Source: DATBLE01 sp963841405
Lineage (GTDB): Bacteria > Actinomycetota > Thermoleophilia > Gaiellales > Gaiellaceae
Direction of reading: 5' to 3'
DNA length: 64,000 bases
Assembly: GCA_963841405.1 (NCBI GenBank)
Contig: CAWJCM010000007.1
Span: 744,001-808,000, forward strand
Shown piece by piece: positions 1-7,817 of this stretch (positions within the stretch are counted from its first letter, which is position 1; each line of letters begins with the position of its first letter). A program made the position numbers and the translations under genes. The notes below the pieces were generated by a model. The model did not search any database. It was not told the DNA's origin and worked only from the letters and a program-made list of their open reading frames with translations.

Positions 1-332
1 CGTCCCGACTGCGACAGCGCGACCACGACCGAGGCGCTGAGGTCGACCTTCGCGCCGTAGTAGACGAGCAGGCTGATCGAGTCACGTGCCGCCGTCAGGC
101 CGGGCAGCAGCCCGAATGCGTAGACGCCGAAGGACGCTGCGTTGTCGGACGAGCCGTGACCGACCATCCTCACGATCCCGGCTCCATGCCTCGTCGCTGC
201 CTCGGCGACCTGCGTGAACTCGGCCCGATGCTCGAGCAGTCGCCGGAGCGCCGCCGGCTGCTCGCGGATCTCGGCGAGGTACTGCGCTCCAGGCGGCGAG
301 GCGAGAGCAGCAGCATCGGCGACGGGATTCAT
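1..332 (-). CDS. SIS-domain sugar-phosphate isomerase/deaminase (C-terminus outside window)
   Basis: About 110 N-terminal residues are visible; the gene runs off the left edge. The reading frame contains VRMVGHGSSDNAA, the phosphate-binding loop of a SIS domain, followed by VVVALSQSG, the second conserved strand-loop. This pattern is typical of GlmS-isomerase-like, AgaS or NagB-II proteins that interconvert or deaminate amino-sugar phosphates in the cytoplasm. The ATG at 332 is preceded by GGGAACAGG and lies 18 nt after the nagA stop. It is the third gene of a leftward murQ-nagA-SIS operon, so glucosamine-6-phosphate deamination is the likely role (inferred from context). A GlmS-like aminotransferase is less likely because no glutaminase domain precedes the SIS loop. 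Confidence 0.8.
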   Translation of the reverse strand, partial: MNPVADAAALASPPGAQYLAEIREQPAALRRLLEHRAEFTQVAEAATRHGAGIVRMVGHGSSDNAASFGVYAFGLLPGLTAARDSISLLVYYGAKVDLSASVVVALSQSG

Positions 333-350
333 CCTGTTCCCGATGCGCCA

Positions 351-1445
351 TTACGCTGCGACACGAGCTTCTCCCCCCACGAGCACGCGCTCGACCTCGA
401 GCTCCTCGCTGAGCACGACGACGTCCGCGGGGTCGCCGACATCGATCCGGCCGACGTCCGCGCCGATCACGCGGGCGGGCACGGCTGTGGCGGCGCCGAG
501 GGCGGCCTCCAGCGGGACGCCCAGCGCGTGCAGGTTGCGGACGGCCTCGATCATCGTCAGGACGCTGCCCGCCAGCACGCCGTCCCCGTCGCGCCGGACG
601 ACGCCGTCGCGCACCTCGACCGAGACGTCGCCCAGACGGTAGGAGCCGTCGCCGCTGATCCCGGCCGCGGCGACGGCGTCGGTGACCAGCGCGAGGCGAC
701 CACCGGCCGCCAGCCAGACGAGCCGTACGGTGTCGGGCGCGAGGTGGACGCCGTCGAGGATGATCTGGACGGTCACCTCGGGCCGGGCCAGGGCGACACC
801 GGCCACGCCGGGATCGCGATGGTTGAAGGGGCGCATGGCGTTGAAGAGGTGGGTGACGGTGCCGACGCCGCGGTCGAAGGCGGCGTTCGCCTCGTCGGCG
901 TTGGCGTCGCTGTGACCGGCGGAGACGACGATGCCGCGCGCGACGAGCAGGTCGACGAGCTCGAGCGCCCCGGGCAGCTCGGGTGCCAGCGTGTAGAGCC
1001 GAACGGGCCCGGCGGCGAGGATGCGCTCGAGCAGGTCGACGTCCGGGTCGCGGCGTGCGGAGGGAGGATGCGTCCCGAGCCGCCGCGGGGAGAGAAAGGG
1101 CCCCTCGACGTGCGCGCCGAGGATGCGCGGGCCGCGGCCGCCCTCGACGATCTCGCCGAGCGCGGCGACGAGGCGCTCCTCGGGCGCGGTGATCAGCGTG
1201 GGGAGATAAGCGGTGACACCGGTCTCGAGCAGCGCCTCGCCGGCGCGTGCATAGCCCCCCGCGTCCGCGTCGAGGAAGTCCACCCCACCGAAGCCGTTCA
1301 CCTGGAGATCGACGAAACCGGGTGACGCGATGCCGCGCCCGTTCGAGGAGAGGATCCCGTAGGCGGTGACGATCCCGTCCTCGACCTCGAGATCGCCGGG
1401 GACGAAGCGGCCGTCGACGAGCGCGGCGCGGACGCCGAGCCTCAC
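351..1445 (-). CDS. nagA: N-acetylglucosamine-6-phosphate deacetylase
   Basis: A 364-residue amidohydrolase-fold protein of normal family length. It removes acetate from GlcNAc-6-phosphate to give glucosamine-6-phosphate in the cytoplasm. Visible signatures are PGFVDLQVNGFGG near residue 42 (the E. coli-like Q/N form of the first metal motif), GAHVEGPFLS near 130 with the metal-ligand Glu, SAGHSDA and THLFNAM with the two His ligands, and LVTDAVAAAG with the catalytic Asp. Its ATG overlaps the murQ stop by 4 nt, so the two are probably translationally coupled. Deacetylation is the step between MurQ, or imported GlcNAc-6-P, and the SIS-domain enzyme downstream. No anomalies are seen. Confidence 0.95.
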   Translation of the reverse strand: MRLGVRAALVDGRFVPGDLEVEDGIVTAYGILSSNGRGIASPGFVDLQVNGFGGVDFLDADAGGYARAGEALLETGVTAYLPTLITAPEERLVAALGEIVEGGRGPRILGAHVEGPFLSPRRLGTHPPSARRDPDVDLLERILAAGPVRLYTLAPELPGALELVDLLVARGIVVSAGHSDANADEANAAFDRGVGTVTHLFNAMRPFNHRDPGVAGVALARPEVTVQIILDGVHLAPDTVRLVWLAAGGRLALVTDAVAAAGISGDGSYRLGDVSVEVRDGVVRRDGDGVLAGSVLTMIEAVRNLHALGVPLEAALGAATAVPARVIGADVGRIDVGDPADVVVLSEELEVERVLVGGEARVAA

Positions 1446-2344
1446 GGCCCGGGCTCCACTGCCCGGCGCACGACGCCGCCCGCGTTCGCCAGGCGCCGTC
1501 GTGCCTCGTCCGGCTGGACGCCTGCGAGCAGCGATACGATCGCCACCTTCGGGTGGCCGCCGGAGCGGGCGAGTGCCTCGTCGGCCTCCTCCGCCGGTAC
1601 GCCGGTCGCCTCGCGGACGATCGAGCGCGCCCGGGCACGCAGCTTCTCGTTCGAGGGGACGAGATCGACCATCAGGTTCCCGTAGGTCTTGCCGAGCCGA
1701 ATCATCGAAATCGTCGAGATCATGTTGAGCACCAGCTTCTGGGCGGTTCCGGCCTTCAACCTGGTCGAGCCGGTCAGGATCTCCGGCCCCACCGGCACGC
1801 AGATCTCCCGCTCGGCGACGGCGGCGAGCTCGGATCCCTCGACGCAGACGACGCAGCCGGTGAAGGCGCCGCGAGCGTGCGCCGCCTCGAGGGCAGCGAC
1901 CACGTACGGCGAGCGGCCGCTGGCGCTGAGCCCGACCACGGCGTCGCCGGGACCGGGCTCGAGCCGGTCGACGTCGGCGCGGCCGCCGTCCGCGTCGTCC
2001 TCTGCCGCCTCCTGCTCGAGCGCCGACTCAGCGCCCTCGCCGGCGACCAGCGCAGTCACCGTTCCTGGTTCGATTGAAAAGGTTGCCTCGCACTCGGCCG
2101 CATCCAGCGCGGCCAGCCGGCCCGACGTCCCGGCGCCGACGTAGACCAGCCTGCCGCCCAGGGCCAGCCGTCCGGCGACGTCGTCGACCAGGGCGGCGAC
2201 CGCGTTCCCCGCCCCGGCAACTGCGGCCGGCACGGTTGCGTCCTCCGCATTCATCAGCTCGACCAGCTCGGCGGTGGAGCGGAGGTCGAGATCCGCACCG
2301 GTCGCGTCCCGCGCCTCCGTGCCGAGCTGCTCGAACGCGGTCAT
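1442..2344 (-). CDS. murQ: N-acetylmuramic acid 6-phosphate etherase
   Basis: A 300-residue cytoplasmic SIS-fold lyase that cleaves the D-lactyl ether of MurNAc-6-phosphate to give GlcNAc-6-phosphate and lactate, in peptidoglycan recycling. Diagnostic family motifs are VYVGAGTSGRLA near residue 70, LSASGRSPYV near 140 and GPEILTGSTRLKAGTAQK near 185. The C-terminal helical segment with SGGHPKVAIV is also present, and length is normal. It is the promoter-proximal gene of the leftward operon. The 135-nt gap to the divergent GntR regulator contains two inverted DasR-like operators (2375-2386 and 2438-2449), so both directions are probably controlled by that regulator. The product feeds directly into NagA. 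Confidence 0.95.
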   Translation of the reverse strand: MTAFEQLGTEARDATGADLDLRSTAELVELMNAEDATVPAAVAGAGNAVAALVDDVAGRLALGGRLVYVGAGTSGRLAALDAAECEATFSIEPGTVTALVAGEGAESALEQEAAEDDADGGRADVDRLEPGPGDAVVGLSASGRSPYVVAALEAAHARGAFTGCVVCVEGSELAAVAEREICVPVGPEILTGSTRLKAGTAQKLVLNMISTISMIRLGKTYGNLMVDLVPSNEKLRARARSIVREATGVPAEEADEALARSGGHPKVAIVSLLAGVQPDEARRRLANAGGVVRRAVEPGP

Positions 2345-2374
2345 CGCGACCAGTGTATGCAGACCGACAGCAGG

Positions 2375-2386
2375 TGGTCAATACCA
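2375..2386. promoter_or_regulatory. DasR/NagR-like operator 1 (TGGTCAATACCA)
   Basis: Palindromic TGGT-N4-ACCA centred about 35 nt upstream of the murQ start. With one flanking base each side it reads GTGGTCAATACCAT, which matches the reverse complement of the second copy at 13 of 14 positions. The Streptomyces DasR consensus has the same TGGT-N4-ACCA frame. Binding by the adjacent GntR/UTRA protein is inferred. Confidence 0.7.
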
Positions 2387-2437
2387 TTTCTCCATATTCC
2401 CCCAATTCGAGGCCACGCCGCCCTGACATCCGGGCCG

Positions 2438-2449
2438 TGGTATTGACCA
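2438..2449. promoter_or_regulatory. DasR/NagR-like operator 2 (TGGTATTGACCA)
   Basis: Second TGGT-N4-ACCA site; with flanking bases GTGGTATTGACCAC. It lies in inverted orientation 63 nt from operator 1 and 30 nt before the regulator's preferred start. This fits autoregulation plus control of the divergent murQ operon. Confidence 0.7.
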
Positions 2450-2479
2450 CCGCCCCTGATGCAGTACGATGCTGGCCCG

Positions 2480-3202
2480 ATGAGCACGACCGCGCCCAAG
2501 CAGTCGGAAGCACGCGAACGGGTCCTCGGCCTGATCGAAGAGCTGGGGATCGGGGATGCGATCCCCTCGGAGCGCCAGCTCTCGGCCGACCTGGGGATGT
2601 CGCGGCTGACCGTTCGGGCTGCCCTGGACGACCTGGTGCGCGACGGCTATCTCGTGCGCAAGCGCGGCAGCGGCACGTTCGTCAGCGAGCCGAAGATCGC
2701 CCAGGAGCTGACGATGACCTCTTTCACCGAGGACATGCGCCGCCGCGGCATGGTGCCCGGCAGTCGCACCCTCGAGCTCCGCACCACCTCGGCCGGCCCC
2801 TGGCTGGGTCGGATCATGCACGTCTCGCCGTCGGAGCCGATCGTGGTGGTCAAGCGCCTGCGGCTCGCCGACGACGAGACGATGGCGATCGAGACGCTCC
2901 ACGTTCGCGCCTCGCTGGTTCCGGGCCTGTCCGCGGACGATCTGGAGCACCACTCGTTCTATACGCTGCTGACCGAGCGCTACGGCATCGACATCGTCGG
3001 AGGCCGGCAGACGATCGAGCCGACGGTGACGGACGAGGACGAGTCGGCGGCGCTCGGCGTTCCGCTGCACTCCCCGGCGTTCCTGTTCGAGCGGACGACT
3101 AACTCAGGCACCGGTGAGATCGTCGAATACGTTCGATCGCTCTACCGGGGCGATCGGTACCGCCTCGTCACCGAGCTGAACCGGAACCCCCGGCACCGCT
3201 GA
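2480..3202 (+). CDS. GntR/HutC-family (UTRA) regulator of amino-sugar genes
   Basis: A 240-residue two-domain repressor. The N-terminal winged helix (about residues 8-72) carries the GntR signature IPSERQLSADLGMSRLTVR, followed by a wing containing KRGSGTFV. The C-terminal UTRA effector domain (about 90-235) is the fold that binds GlcN-6-P or GlcNAc-6-P in NagR and DasR. An ATG at 2459 is in frame, but 2480 is preferred because the upstream operator leaves little room for a ribosome site before 2459. It is divergent from murQ and precedes the sugar ABC importer. DasR-like sites lie in both flanking control regions, making it the probable local repressor (inferred). Confidence 0.9.
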   Translation: MSTTAPKQSEARERVLGLIEELGIGDAIPSERQLSADLGMSRLTVRAALDDLVRDGYLVRKRGSGTFVSEPKIAQELTMTSFTEDMRRRGMVPGSRTLELRTTSAGPWLGRIMHVSPSEPIVVVKRLRLADDETMAIETLHVRASLVPGLSADDLEHHSFYTLLTERYGIDIVGGRQTIEPTVTDEDESAALGVPLHSPAFLFERTTNSGTGEIVEYVRSLYRGDRYRLVTELNRNPRHR

Positions 3203-3289
3203 CCGGTCAGTACCAAAACAGGACTCGTGCAGAGAACGAGGACGTGGCAAACCCCCACGGTTGGCGGGTATCCGTCATCAAACGCGACA

Positions 3290-3303
3290 AGTGGTCTTGA
3301 CAA
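3290..3303. promoter_or_regulatory. DasR-like site overlapping importer promoter (-35)
   Basis: AGTGGTCTTGACAA matches the DasR-type element AGTGGTCTAGACCA at 12 of 14 positions and overlaps the TTGACA -35 hexamer at 3297. Occupancy would block polymerase. The related site at 3340 shares CAAGTGGTCT with it, exactly 50 bp downstream. Confidence 0.55.
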
Positions 3304-3324
3304 GCACACATGATTTGTGAGAAT
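3297..3324 (+). promoter_or_regulatory. Predicted sigma70-type promoter for the sugar importer operon
   Basis: A perfect TTGACA -35 (3297-3302), a 16-nt spacer and GAGAAT (3319-3324) as a weak -10. It lies 77 nt before the binding-protein ATG. This is the clearest promoter match in the region; the start site is predicted only. Confidence 0.5.
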
Positions 3325-3339
3325 CTCGCGCCGTGACCA

Positions 3340-3353
3340 AGTGGTCTGATCCA
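3340..3353. promoter_or_regulatory. Second DasR-like site downstream of importer promoter
   Basis: AGTGGTCTGATCCA matches 11 of 14 positions of the DasR-type element. It sits within the palindromic stretch GACCAAGTGGTC (3335-3346), just downstream of the predicted -10. Two sites 50 bp apart would lie on the same face of the helix. Confidence 0.45.
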
Positions 3354-3400
3354 ATCAGACGGACCCGCGTGGGCCGTCCTTCCAGGATGGGAGATCTTCG

Positions 3401-4642
3401 ATGAAGGCACGCATCATCGGCGCCGCCCTGCTCGTCGCGGTCCTCGCTGTAGCTGCGACGACGGCGAGCGGCGCCACCAAGCGCTCGGCGGCCAGCATCA
3501 CCGTCTGGCTCCAGGTCGACGCGCAGTCCGGCTGGCCGGGTGTGGTCGCCGCCGCCAACGCCGCGTTCCAGAAGCAGCATCCCGGCGTCACCGTCAACGT
3601 CCAGTACCAGAACTGGGGGACGCACCTCGGCAAGTTCGACGCCACGCTCGCCGGCGGCAACACGCCCGACGTGATCGAGATGGGCAATACCGAGATGACG
3701 AAATACATGGCCGCGGGGGCCTTCCAGGACATCACCTCGGCCAAGTCGTCCTTCGACAACTCGTCGAACTGGCTTGAGGGGCTCGCGGCTTCCGGTCGGT
3801 ACGGCGGCAAGCTGTACGGCGTGCCGTACTACGCGGGCTCGCGGGTGGTCACCTACCGCACCGACCAGTACCGCTCCGCCGGGATCAAGTCGACCCCGAA
3901 GAGCCTCGCCCAGCTCACCGCCGATGCGGCGAGGCTGAACAAGAAGTTCGGCAAGAAGGGCTATTCGCCGGTCTACATCGCCGGGACCGACTGGTACGTG
4001 GCGATGGGTTTCGTCTACGACTTCGGCGGCAAGATCGCCACGCAGGTGAGCGGCAAGTGGAAGGGCGTGCTCGACTCGCCGAAGGCGATCGCGGGTCTGA
4101 CCGCCTACAAGAACTTCTACCTCGCCGCTTCGCGGGCGAGCAAGACGACCGACGAGAACCGCCCGACCCCGTACAGCGTCTATGCAGATGGCAACGCGGG
4201 CTCGATCGTCGGCCCGGGCTGGTTCACCTGCTGCGTCGGCGACAAGTACAAGGGCTTGACGGGTCAGTTCGTGATGCCGAGCCACACCGCCGGCCAGGCG
4301 ATGCCGGGCTTCCTCGGCGGCTCCGATCTGGCGGTGCCGATCGGCGCAAGCAAGCAGCTGGCGACCGACTGGATCGCCGCCTTCACGAGCACGTCGGCCG
4401 AGAAGGCCCTCCAGGCGGTCGGGAACATCCCGAACGCGACCAACCTGCTGAACACCTCCAAGGTCGGCGAGCGTGCCGCCCTCCGCAGCTGGTTCGTTCC
4501 CGCTGCGAAGAACTGGGTCAACGTGGAGAACGGCAATATTCTCCGCACGATGCTGGCCCAGATCCTGACCGGAAAGCTCTCCGTCAGGCAGGCAGCCGCG
4601 ACGGCGAGCGACAACATCACGTTCACCCTGAACCAGTCGTAG
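3401..4642 (+). CDS. ABC transporter sugar-binding protein (family 1), likely chitobiose/GlcNAc
   Basis: A 413-residue extracellular solute-binding protein of the MalE/DasA type. The N-terminus (MKARIIGAALLVAVLAVAAT) is a secretion signal; no lipobox cysteine is evident, which is unusual for a Gram-positive binding protein. The mature part shows the family pattern ITVWLQVDAQSGW, NTPDVIEMGN and a late GFLGGSDLAVP segment. GGGAG at 3389 is a good ribosome site for the ATG. It is followed by two permeases and an ATPase, and sits in an amino-sugar regulon with a hexosaminidase. Chitobiose or GlcNAc is therefore the likely ligand (inferred). Other oligosaccharides cannot be excluded from sequence alone. 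Confidence 0.88.
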   Translation: MKARIIGAALLVAVLAVAATTASGATKRSAASITVWLQVDAQSGWPGVVAAANAAFQKQHPGVTVNVQYQNWGTHLGKFDATLAGGNTPDVIEMGNTEMTKYMAAGAFQDITSAKSSFDNSSNWLEGLAASGRYGGKLYGVPYYAGSRVVTYRTDQYRSAGIKSTPKSLAQLTADAARLNKKFGKKGYSPVYIAGTDWYVAMGFVYDFGGKIATQVSGKWKGVLDSPKAIAGLTAYKNFYLAASRASKTTDENRPTPYSVYADGNAGSIVGPGWFTCCVGDKYKGLTGQFVMPSHTAGQAMPGFLGGSDLAVPIGASKQLATDWIAAFTSTSAEKALQAVGNIPNATNLLNTSKVGERAALRSWFVPAAKNWVNVENGNILRTMLAQILTGKLSVRQAAATASDNITFTLNQS

Positions 4643-4648
4643 GCAGCA

Positions 4649-5608
4649 ATGGCGCGGGAGGCTGACTTCGCCGTCCCGCCGAACGCGGCGGTCGCCGTCG
4701 AGACTCCGTCTCGGCGGCGCCGCCGTTTCTCGTTCGCGCCCTATGCGCTGATCCTGCCGGTGGCGGTGGCCGTGGTCGTGATCCTCGGCTATCCGATCTA
4801 CAAGCTCGTCCGCATCTCGTTCGAGCGGTACGGCCTCTTCGAGCTGATCCGTCACCAGGGCCACTGGATCGGGCTCGAAAACTACCGCTCGGTGCTCGGC
4901 GACCCCGTGTTCTGGGACACGGTCGTCCGCACGATCGTGTTCACGATCGTCAACGTCGGCCTGACCATCGTGCTGGGGACGCTGATCGCGCTCCTCCTGA
5001 CCAAGATCAGCGCCTGGGTGCGCGTGACCCTGACCACGGGGCTCGTTCTCGTCTGGTCGATGCCGGTCGTCGTCGCCGTCCAGGTCTTCTACTGGATGAC
5101 GAATTTCGAGAACGGGGTCCTCAACTACCTGCTGGCGGAGCTGCACCTCACGGACGTGAACCACGACTGGTACGCGACGCCACTCTCCAGCCTCGGGATG
5201 GTCACCGTCCTGATCGTGTGGGGAGCGCTGCCGTTCGTGGCGATCAGCGTCTACGCGGCGCTGGCGCAGGTGCCGCACGAGCTGGTCGAGGCGGCACACG
5301 TCGACGGCGCCGGGGCGCTCCGCGTCTTCCGGGACGTCACCTTCCCCGTCCTGAAGCCCATTCTGCTGATCCTGACCAGCCTCTCGATCATCTGGGACTT
5401 CGGCGTCTTCGCCCAGCCGTACCTGCTGATCGGCTCCTCTCACATCGACCAGACGAACTACCTGATGGGCGTCTACGTGTTCATCAAGGGCTACGCCGAC
5501 CACGACTTCGGCAAGGGCTCGGCGATCTCGCTGCTGATGTTGCTGATGGTCGCCGCGATGAGCGTCGTCTACGTCCGCCAGATGGTGAAGGCCGGGAACA
5601 CACGATGA
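4649..5608 (+). CDS. ABC sugar transporter permease, MalF-like
   Basis: A 319-residue inner-membrane protein with about six transmembrane helices, the first near residues 30-55. The cytoplasmic EAA loop, which docks on the ATPase, reads ELVEAAHVDGAGALRVFRDV near residue 210, followed by FPVLKPI. It starts 6 nt after the binding-protein stop. The sequence ATGAGC overlaps its TGA stop and looks like the fossil start of the next permease. That permease now begins 113 nt further on, after an inserted repeat pair, which suggests the repeat entered an originally overlapping gene pair. Confidence 0.92.
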   Translation: MAREADFAVPPNAAVAVETPSRRRRRFSFAPYALILPVAVAVVVILGYPIYKLVRISFERYGLFELIRHQGHWIGLENYRSVLGDPVFWDTVVRTIVFTIVNVGLTIVLGTLIALLLTKISAWVRVTLTTGLVLVWSMPVVVAVQVFYWMTNFENGVLNYLLAELHLTDVNHDWYATPLSSLGMVTVLIVWGALPFVAISVYAALAQVPHELVEAAHVDGAGALRVFRDVTFPVLKPILLILTSLSIIWDFGVFAQPYLLIGSSHIDQTNYLMGVYVFIKGYADHDFGKGSAISLLMLLMVAAMSVVYVRQMVKAGNTR

Positions 5609-5613
5609 GCCTC

Positions 5614-5640
5614 TTTACGGTGCCAGGCACTGTTAAGACG
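5614..5640. repeat. GTGCCAGGCAC palindromic repeat, copy 1
   Basis: A 27-bp unit starting TTTACGGTGCCAGGCAC and ending in TTAAGACG, with the self-complementary core GTGCCAGGCAC. It is 26/27 identical to the copy 57 bp downstream. It has the style of REP elements moved by RAYT/Y1 transposases; no such transposase is visible in the window. Confidence 0.75.
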
Positions 5641-5670
5641 CTTCCGCGGAACCTGCCTCTGTGCAGGGGG

Positions 5671-5697
5671 TTTACGGTGCCAGGCACGGTTAAGACG
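5671..5697. repeat. GTGCCAGGCAC palindromic repeat, copy 2
   Basis: Second direct copy, differing by one base (T to G after the core). Between the copies lies a small CCTGC/GCAGG hairpin at 5652-5667. Together they fill almost all of the spacer between the two permease genes, an unusual place because the rest of the operon is tightly packed. Confidence 0.75.
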
Positions 5698-5717
5698 GAG
5701 AGCCCGGGGGACGCGCC

Positions 5718-6590
5718 GTGAGCGCGATCACGGCTCCGCCGCGCGCACGTCCCCGCCGGAAGCGCGGTCGCCTCGGCTGGAACCTGGTCGCCCTCGCGAT
5801 CCTCGTCGTGATGATCTTCCCGGTCTACTGGATGTTCGCGACGGCGTTCAAGTCGACCGACGACATCAACCGCCTGACCCCGACCTGGTTCCCGACGCAC
5901 CCCACGCTCCAGCACTTCCGCGACGCGATGGACCGGCCCTACTTCTGGAGCTCGGTGGTGAACAGCGTGATCATCGTCAGTATCACGGTCGCGATCTCGA
6001 TCGCGCTCGCGTTCCTGGCGGCGATCGCGCTGTCGAAGTTCCGCTTCACGGGGCGCGAGGTCTTCATCGTGCTGCTGATCGGGATCCAGATGCTCCCGCA
6101 GGTAGGGCTGATCATCCCGCTCTACGTCGTCCTGGCCAAGTACCACCTGACCCGGGACCAGGGCGTGTACCTGGGCGTGATCATCACGTACATGACCTTC
6201 GCGCTGCCGTTCGCGGTCTGGACCCTGCGCGGGTTCCTGGTGAACATCCCCAAGGAGCTCGAGGAGGCGGCGATGGTCGACGGCTCCAGCCGGATGGGTG
6301 CCTTCGTCCGCATCCTGCTGCCGCTGGTCGCCCCCGGCCTGGTCGCGACCTCGGTGTTCGTCTTCATCACCAGCTGGAACGAGTTCGTCTTCGCCTACGT
6401 CCTGCTCAACGACCAGTCGAAGCAGACGATCACCGTCTGGCTGTCGGAGTTCTACGGCACCAGCCGCCAGGTCGACTGGGGCGGGCTGATGGCAGGCTCG
6501 ATCCTGGCAGCGATCCCCGTGCTCGTCTTCTTCGGCTTCGTCCAGCGGAAGATCGCGTTCGGGCTGACGGCGGGCGCGGTGAAGGCATGA
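5718..6590 (+). CDS. ABC sugar transporter permease, MalG-like
   Basis: A 290-residue membrane protein, second half of the permease heterodimer. It has about six transmembrane segments and an EAA loop reading ELEEAAMVDGSSRMGAFVRI near residue 185, followed by LLPLVAPGL. The GTG start at 5718 begins GTGAGCGCG, resembling the ATGAGC left at 5605 upstream of the repeat pair. The repeat unit may supply an RNA hairpin that alters expression relative to the first permease. Product family and topology are clear; substrate is inferred from the locus. Confidence 0.92.
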   Translation: MSAITAPPRARPRRKRGRLGWNLVALAILVVMIFPVYWMFATAFKSTDDINRLTPTWFPTHPTLQHFRDAMDRPYFWSSVVNSVIIVSITVAISIALAFLAAIALSKFRFTGREVFIVLLIGIQMLPQVGLIIPLYVVLAKYHLTRDQGVYLGVIITYMTFALPFAVWTLRGFLVNIPKELEEAAMVDGSSRMGAFVRILLPLVAPGLVATSVFVFITSWNEFVFAYVLLNDQSKQTITVWLSEFYGTSRQVDWGGLMAGSILAAIPVLVFFGFVQRKIAFGLTAGAVKA

Positions 6591-6608
6591 TGGTCGAGGT
6601 GCCGCGCC

Positions 6609-7784
6609 GTGGCTGAGATCGTCCTCGACCGGGTCACGAAGGAGTTCGACAACGGCTTCGTCGCCGTCGACGACGTGACGCTGACCGTCGGCGACGGCGA
6701 GTTCATGGTGCTGGTCGGGCCGTCCGGCTGCGGCAAGTCGACACTGCTGCGGATGATCGCCGGACTCGAGGAGGTGACCGCCGGGACGATCTCGATCGGC
6801 GGCCGTGACGTCACCGAGTTGGCGCCGCGGCACCGCGACATCGCCATGGTCTTCCAGAACTACGCGCTCTACCCGCACATGGATGTCCGCCGGAACCTCG
6901 GCTACGGGTTGAAGGTGCGAAAGACGCAGCCGGCAGAGGTCGATCGGCGGGTGACCGAGGTGGCGAAACTGCTCGGGCTGGAGCAGCTGCTCGACCGCAA
7001 GCCGGCAGCGCTCTCCGGCGGGCAGCGCCAGCGGGTGGCGATGGGGCGCGCGATCGTCCGCGAGCCGACCGCCTTCCTGATGGACGAGCCGCTCTCGAAC
7101 CTCGACGCGAAGCTGCGCGTGACCATGCGCTCAGAGCTCTCCCGGCTCCACGATCGGCTGGGCGTGACCACGCTCTACGTCACGCACGACCAGATCGAGG
7201 CGATGACGCTCGGCCAGCGGGTCGCCGTGCTCCGCGACGGGGTGATCCAGCAGGTCGACGCGCCGCAGGCGCTCTACGCGCGGCCCCGGAACCTCTTCGT
7301 CGCCGCCTTCATCGGCTCGCCGGCCATGAACCTCGTGGAGGCGACAGTCGCCGCCGGGCAGGTGTCGTTCGCGGGCTGGGAGCTCCGGCTCGACCCGGCG
7401 CGATGCCCGGCCGCGGACGGCCGAGTGATCCTCGGCGTCCGCCCCGAGGCCTTCGAAGACGCAACGCTCGCCGACAGGGATCTGCCGACGGTCGAGGTGG
7501 ACGTGGCCGTGGTCGAGGAGCTGGGCTCCGACTCGCACGTGATCTTCCCGATCGACGCTCCGCGCGTGGAGGCCGAGGAGCTGCGCGCCGCCGCCGACAA
7601 CGAGGAGGACGCGTTGCTGGCCGACGATCGCTCGATGTGGAATGCGCGGGTCTCGTCGAAGGCCGAAGCGGTGCCGGGACGGCCGATCCGGATCGCGGTC
7701 GATCCCGCCGAGCTGTACTTCTTCGATCCCGAAACGGGCGCGAGCCTGACGGTCGGTGCCGCGGCCGCGACAGTGAGAGCGTAG
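6609..7784 (+). CDS. ABC sugar importer ATPase, UgpC/MsiK-like
   Basis: A 391-residue ATP-binding subunit for carbohydrate import. Walker A is GPSGCGKST near residue 39, the Q-loop is MVFQNYALYPHM, the signature is LSGGQRQRVAMGRA near 137, Walker B is FLMDEPLSNLDAK, and the switch His is in YVTHDQIEAM. The C-terminal 150 residues form the OB/TOBE regulatory domain typical of MalK-type proteins, with GVRPEAFEDA. It starts at GTG 6609; an ATG at 6590 in another register closes quickly. Many actinobacteria use one shared MsiK for several sugar importers, so having a dedicated ATPase inside the operon is notable. Confidence 0.94.
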   Translation: MAEIVLDRVTKEFDNGFVAVDDVTLTVGDGEFMVLVGPSGCGKSTLLRMIAGLEEVTAGTISIGGRDVTELAPRHRDIAMVFQNYALYPHMDVRRNLGYGLKVRKTQPAEVDRRVTEVAKLLGLEQLLDRKPAALSGGQRQRVAMGRAIVREPTAFLMDEPLSNLDAKLRVTMRSELSRLHDRLGVTTLYVTHDQIEAMTLGQRVAVLRDGVIQQVDAPQALYARPRNLFVAAFIGSPAMNLVEATVAAGQVSFAGWELRLDPARCPAADGRVILGVRPEAFEDATLADRDLPTVEVDVAVVEELGSDSHVIFPIDAPRVEAEELRAAADNEEDALLADDRSMWNARVSSKAEAVPGRPIRIAVDPAELYFFDPETGASLTVGAAAATVRA

Positions 7785-7817
7785 GTTGCCCGACTTCAGC
7801 CCGGCTCCTGCACCGCT

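Noticed and set aside
3278..5503. Long antisense open frames opposite the importer genes (and similar ones opposite most large genes)
   Set aside because: They mirror high-GC coding genes, have Arg/Asp-rich low-complexity translations and no ribosome sites; treated as compositional shadows.
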